Source of the DNA: Streptomyces griseofuscus
Lineage (GTDB): Bacteria; Actinomycetota; Actinomycetes; Streptomycetales; Streptomycetaceae
Assembly (NCBI RefSeq): GCF_014673495.1
Contig: NZ_CP051006.1
Coordinates: forward strand, 5,766,001 to 5,830,000
DNA: 64,000 nucleotides
Reading direction: 5' to 3'
Positions 45,784-54,524 of the stretch are shown here, in pieces; position 1 is the first letter of the stretch; every line of letters begins with the position of its first letter. Below the pieces are notes generated by a model that saw only the letters and a program-made list of their open reading frames with translations, did no database searches and was not told the DNA's origin. Both the position numbers and the translations under genes were made by a program.

Positions 45784-46491
45784 TCAGCCCTGCTCGCGCC
45801 GGCTCGTACGCGGACTCCCCGCCCCGGCCAGGGCGTCGGCGACCCCCTTGTCCCGGGGCCCCAGGAATTTCGGGTCCGGGCGGAAGACCGTGTCCAGCAG
45901 TGCCTTGTCCGCCGCGAACACCTCGCGCGTGCCGCCGTAGTACCAGGTCGCGTCGTGCGGCTCGTCGACCCCGACGCCGTACGAGTCGATGCCCGCCGCC
46001 TCGCACAGCGCGACCGCCCGCCGGATGTGGAAGCCCTGGCTGACCAGGACGGCACGGTCCACGCCGAAGATCTTCTTGGCCCGTACGCAGGAGTCCCAGG
46101 TGTCGAAGCCGGCGTAGTCGCGCACGATCCTGCCGCCCGGCACACCGTGCTTGGTGAGGTACGTGCGCATGGCGTCCGGCTCGTCGTAGTCCTTGCGGCT
46201 GTTGTCCCCGGTGACCAGGACGACCTCGACCCGGCCCGCGCGGTACAGCGCCGCCGTCGCGTCCAGGCGGCGCGCGAGGTAGGGCGAGGGCTCCCCGTTC
46301 CACAGCCCGGCCCCGAACACCACCGCGACCGGCGCGGTCGGCACGTCCGCGACCGTGCGCAGCCGGTCCGCCGTGGAGGTGAACAGCCAGGCCCCCGGCA
46401 GCAGCACCAGCACACAGCCGGCCACCACGGCCCGCACCAGCCGCCGCTGCCCGGTACGGGTGCGCGGCAACCGCGGTCTCCTGATCCTCAT
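45784..46491 (-). CDS. SanA/YdcF-family membrane protein (DUF218)
   Basis: 235 aa from the ATG at 46491, with GAGGGGGG upstream. One N-terminal membrane helix (LVRAVVAGCVLVLLPGAWLF), then the DUF218 domain: PVAVVFGAGLWNGEPSPYLA, VEVVLVTGDNSRKDYDEP, and AVLVSQGFHIRRAVALCEAA. SanA of E. coli affects vancomycin sensitivity of the envelope; the Streptomyces role is unknown. Co-transcribed with the repeat-containing membrane protein, divergent from dgt. Confidence 0.85.
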   Translation of the reverse strand: MRIRRPRLPRTRTGQRRLVRAVVAGCVLVLLPGAWLFTSTADRLRTVADVPTAPVAVVFGAGLWNGEPSPYLARRLDATAALYRAGRVEVVLVTGDNSRKDYDEPDAMRTYLTKHGVPGGRIVRDYAGFDTWDSCVRAKKIFGVDRAVLVSQGFHIRRAVALCEAAGIDSYGVGVDEPHDATWYYGGTREVFAADKALLDTVFRPDPKFLGPRDKGVADALAGAGSPRTSRREQG

Positions 46492-46553
46492 ACGGCCCCC
46501 CTCGGCACGAACACGGCCCTCCTCGGCACGAGAACGGCCCCCTCGGCGAGGAC
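46492..46553. repeat. 21-bp tandem repeat between SanA-like gene and dgt
   Basis: Units starting at 46492, 46513 and 46534 share ACGGCCC-CTCGGC. Period is 21 bp, a multiple of three, and the repeat abuts the SanA-like start, so it encodes a repeat peptide only if a longer start is used. Confidence 0.72.
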
Positions 46554-46685
46554 GCCACCGGAGGCCGTCCGGTTCGCCTCGGTGTGCGAATCCGCCCCGC
46601 CGGGACGGCCGAATTCCCGCTCCCGCCATACGACTGGGCCACCCGGCACCCCCCATTCGTCACCCCTTGCGTCTACTGTCGAATC

Positions 46686-47975
46686 ATGGAAGGCAGCGCA
46701 CCCCCCGGCCCCTGCGGCCCCGACCCCTACGGACCCGCGGACCTGGAGCGCTTCGCGCCCGAACCCGACAAACGCCCCGGCCGCACCGCCTTCCAGCGCG
46801 ACCGCGCCCGCATCCTGCACTCCGCCGCGCTGCGCCGCCTCGCGGGCAAGACACAGGTCGTGACGCCGGGCAGCCACAGCCAGGTCTGGGACGCCAGCCC
46901 CCGCACCCGGCTCACCCACTCCCTGGAGTGCGCCCAGGTCGGCCGGGAACTGGGCGCGGCCCTCGGCTGCGACCCCGACCTCGTGGAGGCCGCCTGCCTC
47001 TCCCACGACCTGGGCCATCCGCCCTTCGGCCACAACGGCGAACAGGCACTCAACGCGTTCGCGGACGACTGCGGCGGCTTCGAGGGCAACGCCCAGTCGC
47101 TGCGGCTGCTCACCCGCATCGAGCCCAAGCGGTTCACCGAGCGGGGCTCCGTCGGCCTCAACCTCACCCGCGCCGCGCTCGACGCCGCCACCAAGTACCC
47201 CTGGCCGCGCGGCGCCCACCCCAGCGACCCCGGGTCCGGGAAATTCGGTGTGTACGAGGACGACCGCCCGGTGTTCGACTGGGTCAGGGCCGGCGCCCCC
47301 GGCACCCGTACCTGCTTCGAGGCCCAGGTCATGGACTGGTCCGACGACGTGGCCTACTCGGTGCACGACGTCGAGGACGGCCTGCACGCCGGCCACATCG
47401 ACCCCAACTGCCTGCACGCCGAGCCCGAACGGCAGGCCGTGTTCGAGGTGGCCATCGGCCGCTACGTCCCCGCCGGCACCGAACCGGCCGAACTCGCGGA
47501 CGCCCTCGACCGCCTCCAGGACGCCGAGTGGTGGCCGCACGGCTACGACGGCACCGCGGTCGCCCAGGCCCGTCTGAAGGATGCCACCAGTCAGCTCATC
47601 GGACGGTTCTGTCTGGCCGCCGAGGGCGCCACCCGCGCCGCCTACGGAACCGGCCGGCTCACCCGCTACGACGCGCGTCTGGTCGTGCCCAGGGAGACCC
47701 GGATGGAGTGCGCGGTGCTCAAGGCGGTCGCCGACCGGTATGTGATGCAGCGCGCCGAGCAGGAGCGACTGCGGGCCGATCAGCGGGTGATCGTGGCGGA
47801 GCTGGCCGAGGCGCTCACCGCCCGCGCGCCGGACGGCCTGGATCCGCAGTTTCGGGCCCTGTTCGACGGGGCATCCGACGACCACGCGCGCAAGCGGGTG
47901 ATCGTCGACCAGATCGCATCCCTCACCGACGCCTCCGCGCTCTCGCTGCACGCGAGACTGACCGGGCATATGTGA
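46686..47975 (+). CDS. dgt: Deoxyguanosinetriphosphate triphosphohydrolase-like protein
   Basis: 429 aa from the ATG at 46686. HD-domain metal site: His in TRLTHSLECAQV, HD in CLSHDLGHPPFGHNGE and a later Asp in VMDWSDDVAYSVHDVEDG. It hydrolyses dNTPs to nucleosides and triphosphate. No ribosome site precedes the ATG, but TACTGT (46674-46679) sits at the right distance to be a -10 box of a leaderless transcript starting at the ATG. It precedes dnaG in the usual order. Confidence 0.93.
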   Translation: MEGSAPPGPCGPDPYGPADLERFAPEPDKRPGRTAFQRDRARILHSAALRRLAGKTQVVTPGSHSQVWDASPRTRLTHSLECAQVGRELGAALGCDPDLVEAACLSHDLGHPPFGHNGEQALNAFADDCGGFEGNAQSLRLLTRIEPKRFTERGSVGLNLTRAALDAATKYPWPRGAHPSDPGSGKFGVYEDDRPVFDWVRAGAPGTRTCFEAQVMDWSDDVAYSVHDVEDGLHAGHIDPNCLHAEPERQAVFEVAIGRYVPAGTEPAELADALDRLQDAEWWPHGYDGTAVAQARLKDATSQLIGRFCLAAEGATRAAYGTGRLTRYDARLVVPRETRMECAVLKAVADRYVMQRAEQERLRADQRVIVAELAEALTARAPDGLDPQFRALFDGASDDHARKRVIVDQIASLTDASALSLHARLTGHM

Positions 47976-48079
47976 GAGGAACGTGCACCGGGTGGCCTGA
48001 TCGGGTCACCCCCCCTTCCCGCGGCACGCCGTGTGCGGGACGCTCGCGGGTGGCGGCACCCTTACGAGGAGGCATACAA

Positions 48080-49345
48080 GTGGTCGACGCGGATCAGACA
48101 TTCGTCATCGTCGGAGGCGGCCTCGTCGGCGCGAAGGCGGCGGAGACGCTCCGCGCGGAGGGCTTCACCGGCAGGGTGATACTGATCTGCGACGAACGCG
48201 ACCACCCGTACGAGCGACCGCCGCTGTCCAAGGGCTTCCTGCTCGGCAAGGAGGAGCGCGACAGCGTCTTCGTGCACGAACCCGCCTGGTACGCGCGCAA
48301 CGACATCGAGCTGCACCTCGGCCAGAGCGTCGACCGCGTCGACCGCGGGGCCAAGACCGTGCGCTACGGCGACGACGGCACCCTTGTCCGGTACGACAAG
48401 CTGCTGCTGTGCACCGGCGCCGAACCGCGCCGCCTGGACATCCCCGGCACCGATCTCGCGGGCGTGCACCATCTGCGCCGGCTCGCGCACGCCGAGCGGC
48501 TCAAGGGCGTGCTGGCCTCCCTCGGCCGGGACAACGGGCATCTCGTGATCGCCGGCGCCGGCTGGATCGGCCTGGAGGTCGCGGCGGCGGCGCGCGAGTA
48601 CGGCGCGGAGGTCACCGTGATCGAGCCGGAGCCGACCCCGCTGCACGGCGTGCTCGGGCCCGAGCTGGGCAATGTCTTCGCCCAGCTGCACAGCGGGCAC
48701 GGGGTGCGCTTCCAGTTCGGGCGGCGGCTCACCGAGATCATCGGCCAGGACGGTCTGGTCCTCGCGGTACGCACCGACGACGGCGAGGAGCACCCGGCGC
48801 ACGACGTCCTCGCGGCGATCGGCGCGGTGCCGCGGGCCGCGCTCGCGGAGGCGGCGGGCCTGGAGATCGCCGACCGGGCGCACGGCGGCGGGATCGTGGT
48901 GGACGAGCGGCTGCGGACGTCCGACCCCGACATCTACGCCGCCGGTGACGTGGCCGCGTTCCCGCTGGAGCTGTTCGGCACCCGGATCCGGGTCGAGCAC
49001 TGGGCCAACGCGCTCAACGGGGGACCGGCGGCGGCGCGCTCGATGCTCGGGCAGGACACCGTGTACGACCGGGTGCCGTACTTCTTCACCGACCAGTACG
49101 ACCTGGGGATGGAGTACAGCGGCTGGGCGCCGCCGGGGTCGTACGACCAGGTGGTCATCCGGGGCGACATGGGCAAGCGGGAGTTCATCGCGTTCTGGGT
49201 GCGCGAGGGGCGGGTGCTCGCGGGCATGAACGTGAATGTGTGGAACGTCACGGAACAGATCCAGCGGCTGATCCGGTCCCGGGCCCAGGTGGACTCGGAC
49301 GCGCTGGCCGACCCGCATGTGCCGCTGGACCACCTCGTCCCCTGA
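48080..49345 (+). CDS. FAD-dependent NAD(P)H-ferredoxin reductase-like oxidoreductase
   Basis: 421 aa from the GTG at 48080 (GAGGAGG 7-8 nt upstream). FAD Rossmann motif VIVGGGLVGAKAAETLR, ERPPLSKGFLLG, NAD(P) Rossmann motif VIAGAGWIGLEVAAAAREYG, and DIYAAGDVAAFP, followed by a reductase C-terminal domain with YFFTDQYDLGMEYSGWA. It belongs to the ferredoxin/putidaredoxin reductase group that feeds electrons to P450s or dioxygenases. No partner ferredoxin or P450 is nearby. Confidence 0.92.
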   Translation: MVDADQTFVIVGGGLVGAKAAETLRAEGFTGRVILICDERDHPYERPPLSKGFLLGKEERDSVFVHEPAWYARNDIELHLGQSVDRVDRGAKTVRYGDDGTLVRYDKLLLCTGAEPRRLDIPGTDLAGVHHLRRLAHAERLKGVLASLGRDNGHLVIAGAGWIGLEVAAAAREYGAEVTVIEPEPTPLHGVLGPELGNVFAQLHSGHGVRFQFGRRLTEIIGQDGLVLAVRTDDGEEHPAHDVLAAIGAVPRAALAEAAGLEIADRAHGGGIVVDERLRTSDPDIYAAGDVAAFPLELFGTRIRVEHWANALNGGPAAARSMLGQDTVYDRVPYFFTDQYDLGMEYSGWAPPGSYDQVVIRGDMGKREFIAFWVREGRVLAGMNVNVWNVTEQIQRLIRSRAQVDSDALADPHVPLDHLVP

Positions 49346-49392
49346 ACCCCCGAAGCCCCGGAGCGCTCCTTCCGCCACCGTAGAATTCATCC

Positions 49393-51300
49393 GTGGCAGG
49401 ACGGATCAACGACGAGGACGTGAAGGCGGTACGGGACGCGGTCCCGATCGACGCCGTGGTCTCCGAGTACCTCCAGCTGCGCAACGCGGGTGGCGGCAAC
49501 CTCAAGGGACTGTGCCCGTTCCATGACGAGAAGTCGCCGTCCTTCCAGGTCAGCCCCAGTAAGGGACTCTTCCACTGCTTCGGGTGCCAGGAGGGCGGCG
49601 ACACCATCACCTTCGTGATGAAGGTGGACCACCTCTCCTTCTCGGAGGCGGTGGAGCGGCTCGCCGCCCAGGCCGGGATCACGCTGCGGTACGAGGAGGG
49701 CGGGTACAACCCGGCCTCCCAGCGCGGCGAACGCATCCGGCTGGTCGAGGCGCACAAGATCGCCGCGCAGTGGTACGCCGAGCAGCTGGCGGACAGCGCG
49801 GAGGCGGAGACCGGCCGGGTCTTCCTCGCCGAGCGCGGCTTCGACCAGGGCGCGGCGGTGCACTTCGGCGTCGGCTACAGCCCCCAGGGCTGGGACCACC
49901 TCACCCGCTATCTGCGCGGCAAGGGCTTCAGCGACAAGGAACTGATCCTCTCCGGCCTCTCCCAGGAAGGCCGGCGCGGACCGATCGACCGCTTCCGGGG
50001 CCGGCTGATGTGGCCGATCCGGGACATCGGCGGCGAGGTCGTCGGCTTCGGCGCCCGCAAGCTGTACGAGTCCGACAACGGGCCCAAGTACCTCAACACC
50101 CCCGAGACCGCGATCTACAAGAAGTCGCAGGTCCTCTACGGCATCGACCTGGCCAAGAAGGAGATCGCGAAGTCCAGCCGGGCGGTCGTGGTCGAGGGCT
50201 ACACCGATGTCATGGCCTGCCATCTGGCCGGGGTGAAGACGGCCATCGCGACCTGCGGTACGGCCTTCGGCGGCGAGCACATCAAGATCCTGCGCCGGCT
50301 GCTGATGGACAACGGCTCGGCCCGGGTGATCTTCACCTTCGACGGTGACGCGGCCGGCCAGAAGGCGGCGCTGCGGGCGTTCGAGGACGACCAGAAGTTC
50401 GCAGCCGAGACGTACATCGCGATCGCGCCGGACGGCATGGACCCCTGCGAGCTGCGGCTCGCCAAGGGCGACGAGGCGGTGGCCGACCTGGCCGAACCCC
50501 GCACACCGCTCTTCGAGTTCGCGCTGCGGCAGGTCGTCAGCCGGTACGACCTGGACACCTCGGGGGGCCGCGCCGCCGCCCTGGACGAGGCCGCGCCGAT
50601 CGTGGCCCGGATCAAGAACAGCGGCGCACAGCACGAGGTCGCGGTCGAACTGGCCGGGCTGCTCGGCATCCTGGACACGCAGTTCGTGGTGCGCAGGGTG
50701 GCCCAGCTGGCCCGCTGGGCGCGCGACCGGGGCGGCCGGGGCCCGGCGCAGGACCGGCCGCGCGGCGGCGATCAGCAGTGGGTGCAGGCCCCGCGCGCCG
50801 CCAGCTCGGGACCCGCACTCACGCTGCGCAACCCGGTGTACGCCGCCGAACGCGAACTCCTCAAACTCGCCCTCCAGCGGCCCGAGTTGGTCTCGCCCGC
50901 CTTCGACGCGTACGGGGTGGACGAGTTCACCGCCCCGCCTTACGCCGCCGTACGGCAGACCATCGCGGAGGCGGGCGGCGCGGAGTTCGGCGTGTCCGAT
51001 CCGCAGGAGTACCTGGTCCGGGTCCGCGAGGCGGCGCCGGACGACGCCGCGCGCGCCATGGTCACCGAACTCGCCGTCGAGCCGATCCTGCGCCGCACGG
51101 TCGACGAGACCTACGCCGGCACCGTCCTGGTCCAGATCCGCCGCCGCGCCGTCGAACGCCGCATCCGCGACATCGAGTTCCAGATGACCCGCCTCTCCTC
51201 CGGCGGCGACCCGGGCCAACTGGCCGCCGTCCAGAACGAGATGTGGATCCTCCAGCAGTACGACCAGTCCCTGCGCGAACGGGGCGCGGCGGCGCTCTAG
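49393..51300 (+). CDS. dnaG: DNA primase
   Basis: 635 aa from the GTG at 49393. The CHC2 zinc finger is LCPFHDEKSPSF followed by HCFGCQEGGD. The TOPRIM core has VVVEGYTDVMACHLAG with the catalytic Glu, GTAFGGEHI and FTFDGDAAGQKAA. The C-terminal helicase-binding domain begins near residue 460. It makes RNA primers at the replication fork. It lies 152 bp upstream of the sigma factor gene, an order conserved in Streptomyces. Confidence 0.97.
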   Translation: MAGRINDEDVKAVRDAVPIDAVVSEYLQLRNAGGGNLKGLCPFHDEKSPSFQVSPSKGLFHCFGCQEGGDTITFVMKVDHLSFSEAVERLAAQAGITLRYEEGGYNPASQRGERIRLVEAHKIAAQWYAEQLADSAEAETGRVFLAERGFDQGAAVHFGVGYSPQGWDHLTRYLRGKGFSDKELILSGLSQEGRRGPIDRFRGRLMWPIRDIGGEVVGFGARKLYESDNGPKYLNTPETAIYKKSQVLYGIDLAKKEIAKSSRAVVVEGYTDVMACHLAGVKTAIATCGTAFGGEHIKILRRLLMDNGSARVIFTFDGDAAGQKAALRAFEDDQKFAAETYIAIAPDGMDPCELRLAKGDEAVADLAEPRTPLFEFALRQVVSRYDLDTSGGRAAALDEAAPIVARIKNSGAQHEVAVELAGLLGILDTQFVVRRVAQLARWARDRGGRGPAQDRPRGGDQQWVQAPRAASSGPALTLRNPVYAAERELLKLALQRPELVSPAFDAYGVDEFTAPPYAAVRQTIAEAGGAEFGVSDPQEYLVRVREAAPDDAARAMVTELAVEPILRRTVDETYAGTVLVQIRRRAVERRIRDIEFQMTRLSSGGDPGQLAAVQNEMWILQQYDQSLRERGAAAL

Positions 51301-51451
51301 GGGCCGTCGAGGCGCTCCTCGGACGGGCGAAGTCAGCAGCGGGTCACGGATCGGACGCAAAAAGTCACCGCACACCCCTCGTGGCGGTGATGTGTCGTAC
51401 TCCACACTGTGGGGGATGCCGAGTCCGGCGTACATCCTGGAGGTCGCCCTC

Positions 51452-52531
51452 GTGCAGACCCAGACCCTCACCCCTACTGCCCAGAGCACCGGTGCCGGCG
51501 TGGACGAGACGGACGCGGAGCCCGACGGCGTCGCGGCCGTGCCGCCGCAGGGGCGTGCCCCGCTGCATCCGGAGGCGGGTGCCGAGGAGGCGCCGGCCGC
51601 GGCGCGGACCGAGAGCGGCGGGCCGTCCGCCGATCTGTTCCGGCAGTACCTGCGCGAGATAGGCCGCATCCCGCTGCTCACCGCCGCCGAGGAGGTCGAG
51701 CTGGCCCGCCGGGTCGAGGCCGGGCTGTTCGCGGAGGAGAAACTGAGCAACACCCCCGATCTGGACGGCGAGTTGGCGCATGAACTGGACCAACTGGTGG
51801 TCATGGGGAGACTGGCCAAGCGCAGGCTGATCGAGGCCAATCTGCGGCTCGTCGTCTCCGTCGCCAAGCGGTACATCGGCCGCGGGCTCACCATGCTCGA
51901 CCTCGTGCAGGAGGGAAACCTCGGGCTGATCCGCGCCGTGGAGAAGTTCGACTACGCGCGCGGCTACAAGTTCTCCACGTACGCCACCTGGTGGATCCGC
52001 CAGGCCATGTCCCGCGCCCTCGCCGACCAGGCCCGCACCATCCGCGTCCCGGTCCATGTCGTGGAGCTGATCAACCGCGTCGTACGGGTGCAGCGCCGGA
52101 TGCTCCAGGAGCGCGGGTACGAGCCGACACCCGAGGAGGTCGCCGCCCATCTCGAACTTCCGCCCGAGCGGGTCGGCGAGGTGCTGCGGCTCGCCCAGGA
52201 GCCCATCTCGCTGCACGCCCCCGTCGGCGAGGAGGACGATGTGGCGCTCGGCGACCTCATCGAGGACGGCGACGCCGCGAGCCCCATGGAGTCCGCCGCG
52301 TTCCTGCTGCTCAAACAGCATCTGGAGGCCGTGCTGTCCACGCTGGGCGAGCGCGAGCGCAAGGTCGTACAGCTGCGCTACGGCCTCCTCGACGGCCGCC
52401 CCCGCACCCTGGAGGAGATCGGCCGCCTCTTCGGCGTCACCCGCGAGCGGATACGGCAGATCGAGTCCAAGACGCTGAACAAGCTCAGGGACCACGCGTA
52501 CGCCGACCAGTTGCGGGGCTACCTCGACTGA
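51452..52531 (+). CDS. hrdA: RNA polymerase sigma-70 family factor (HrdA type)
   Basis: 359 aa from the GTG at 51452 with GGAGG about 9 nt upstream; an ATG at 51392 would add 20 residues. Region 1.2 SADLFRQYLREIGRIPLLTA, region 2 NLRLVVSVAKRYIGRGLTML and FDYARGYKFSTYATWWIRQA, region 3 RVQRRMLQERGYEPTPEEV, region 4 TLEEIGRLFGVTRERIRQIE. Without the long N-terminal region of HrdB it is a group 2, non-essential principal-like sigma. Location after dnaG matches hrdA of S. coelicolor (from memory). Confidence 0.9.
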   Translation: MQTQTLTPTAQSTGAGVDETDAEPDGVAAVPPQGRAPLHPEAGAEEAPAAARTESGGPSADLFRQYLREIGRIPLLTAAEEVELARRVEAGLFAEEKLSNTPDLDGELAHELDQLVVMGRLAKRRLIEANLRLVVSVAKRYIGRGLTMLDLVQEGNLGLIRAVEKFDYARGYKFSTYATWWIRQAMSRALADQARTIRVPVHVVELINRVVRVQRRMLQERGYEPTPEEVAAHLELPPERVGEVLRLAQEPISLHAPVGEEDDVALGDLIEDGDAASPMESAAFLLLKQHLEAVLSTLGERERKVVQLRYGLLDGRPRTLEEIGRLFGVTRERIRQIESKTLNKLRDHAYADQLRGYLD

Positions 52532-52544
52532 GGCCGGAGCAGGA

Positions 52545-52586
52545 GAAAGGGGCCGCCCGGAGACACTCCGGAGGCGGCCCCCTTTC
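52545..52586. terminator. Bidirectional terminator between hrdA and ABC exporter
   Basis: AAAGGGGCCGCC pairs with GGCGGCCCCCTTT around a loop of 15 nt that itself contains CGGAG/CTCCG. It lies between convergent genes. Confidence 0.8.
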
Positions 52587-52595
52587 CCTTCCCGC

Positions 52596-54524
52596 CTAGT
52601 CCACCTCGGCGACCGCCTGTGCGAACTGGGCCTTGTACAGCCGGGCATACGCCCCGTCCGCCGCCAACAGCTCGGTGTGCGCCCCTTGTTCGACGATGGA
52701 GCCGTTCTCCATGACGAGGATCGTGTCCGCGTCCCGGATGGTCGACAACCGGTGCGCGATCACGAACGACGTACGCCCGGCGGCGAGTTTGGCCATGGCC
52801 TTCTGGATCAGCACCTCGGTCCGCGTGTCCACGGAACTCGTCGCCTCGTCCAGAACCAGGATCACCGGGTCGGACAGGAACGCCCGCGCGATGGTGATGA
52901 GCTGCTTCTCACCGGCGCTCACCCCCGTGCCCTCGTCGTCGATCACCGTGTCGTAGCCCTCGGGCAGCGTCCGGATGAACCGGTCGGCGTGCGCGGCCCG
53001 CGCGGCCTCCTCGATCTCGCCCCGGGTGACCTCCCGCGAGGCGCCGTACGCGATGTTCTCCGCGATGGTGCCGCCGAACAGCCAGGTGTCCTGGAGCACC
53101 ATGCCGATCCCGGACCGCAGCTCGTCCCGGGTCATCTTCCGTACGTCCACCCCGTCCAGGGTGATCCGCCCGCCGGAGACGTCGTAGAACCGCATGAGCA
53201 GGTTGACCAGCGTGGTCTTGCCCGCCCCCGTGGGGCCGACGATGGCCACCGTATGGCCGGGCTCCACCGTGAGCGAGAGGTCCTCGATCAGCGGCTTCTC
53301 CGGGTCGTACCGGAAGGACACATGCTCAAGGCGCACCCGCCCGCGCAGCTCCGCGGGCCGCTCGCCCGGTACCGGGTCCGCCTCCTGCTCCTCGGCGTCC
53401 AGGAGTTCGAAGACCCGCTCCGCCGAGGCCACACCGGACTGCACCAGGTTCGCCATGGAGGCCACCTGCGTCAGCGGCATGGAGAACTGCCGCGAGTACT
53501 GGATGAACGCCTGCACATCACCGATGGACAGCGCGCCGGACGCGACCCGCAGGCCACCGACGACCGCCACCAGCACATAGTTCAGGTTCGACACGAACAT
53601 CATCAGCGGCTGCATCACACCGCTGTTGAACTGCGCCTTGAACGCGGCCTCGTACAGCGCCTCGTTCTGCTCCGCGAACTGCTTCGCCGACTCCTCCTGC
53701 CGCCCGAACACCTTCACCAGCGTGTGCCCGGTGTACATCTCCTCCACATGGGCGTTGAGCTTGCCCGTGGAGCGCCACTGCTGCACGAAGTGCGGCTGCG
53801 AACGCTTGCCGACCCGGGTGGCGACGAAGAACGACAGCGGCACCGTGACCAGCGCGACCAGCGCGAGGATCCAGGAGACCCAGAACATCATCGCCAGCAC
53901 ACCGACGATGGTCAGCACCGAGTTGATCAGCTGGCCCATCGACTGCTGGAGCGTCTGCCCGATGTTGTCGATGTCGTTGGTCGCACGCGAGAGCACCTCG
54001 CCGCGCTGGCGCTTGTCGAAGTACGACAGCGGCAGCCGGGACAGCTTCGTCTGCACGGACTCGCGCAGCCGGTACATGGTGCGGTTCACCGACCGGTTGA
54101 CCAGCCGCGTCGCCACGGCCATCAGCAGCCCGGCGACCGTGAAGGTGATGAGCGCGAGCAGCAGTACGTCGCCGACCGCGCCGAAGTCGATGCCCTTGCC
54201 CGGGGTGAAGTCGGTGCTCTGGAGCATGTCCGCGACGGCACCCTTGCCGTGCGCCCGCATCTGCTCCAGCACCTGCGCCTTGGTGGCCCCGGCGGGCATC
54301 TGCCGGCCGATGATGCCGGAGAAGACCAGGTCGGTGGCGCGGCCGAGGATCTTCGGGCCGATCACGCTGAGGGCCACGCTGACCACCACGCAGACCAGCA
54401 GGCCGTACACGGTGAGCCGTTCGGGCTTGAACTGGGCGAGCAGTCGTTTGCCCGACCCCTTGAAGTCCATCGACCGCTGGTCGGGGCCGCCCCCGGCCAT
54501 CATGCGTCCCATGGGCCCGGACAT
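52596..54524 (-). CDS. ABC exporter half-transporter B (TMD-NBD fusion)
   Basis: 642 aa from the ATG at 54524, which overlaps the stop of the upstream half (TGATG). Six membrane helices at about residues 40-340 with the coupling segment LPLSYFDKRQRGEVLSRATN. The NBD has Walker A GPTGAGKTT and canonical Walker B ILVLDEATSSVD. The signature is degenerate (TGVSAGEKQLITIARAF, Ala-Gly-Glu instead of Gly-Gly-Gln). Together with the upstream half it forms a heterodimeric multidrug/lipid exporter. Confidence 0.93.
   Translation of the reverse strand: MSGPMGRMMAGGGPDQRSMDFKGSGKRLLAQFKPERLTVYGLLVCVVVSVALSVIGPKILGRATDLVFSGIIGRQMPAGATKAQVLEQMRAHGKGAVADMLQSTDFTPGKGIDFGAVGDVLLLALITFTVAGLLMAVATRLVNRSVNRTMYRLRESVQTKLSRLPLSYFDKRQRGEVLSRATNDIDNIGQTLQQSMGQLINSVLTIVGVLAMMFWVSWILALVALVTVPLSFFVATRVGKRSQPHFVQQWRSTGKLNAHVEEMYTGHTLVKVFGRQEESAKQFAEQNEALYEAAFKAQFNSGVMQPLMMFVSNLNYVLVAVVGGLRVASGALSIGDVQAFIQYSRQFSMPLTQVASMANLVQSGVASAERVFELLDAEEQEADPVPGERPAELRGRVRLEHVSFRYDPEKPLIEDLSLTVEPGHTVAIVGPTGAGKTTLVNLLMRFYDVSGGRITLDGVDVRKMTRDELRSGIGMVLQDTWLFGGTIAENIAYGASREVTRGEIEEAARAAHADRFIRTLPEGYDTVIDDEGTGVSAGEKQLITIARAFLSDPVILVLDEATSSVDTRTEVLIQKAMAKLAAGRTSFVIAHRLSTIRDADTILVMENGSIVEQGAHTELLAADGAYARLYKAQFAQAVAEVD

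Noticed and set aside
44310..46415. 701-codon membrane protein frame
   Set aside because: The first 212 codons are a shadow of the SanA-like gene; the ATG at 45779 begins the family sequence.
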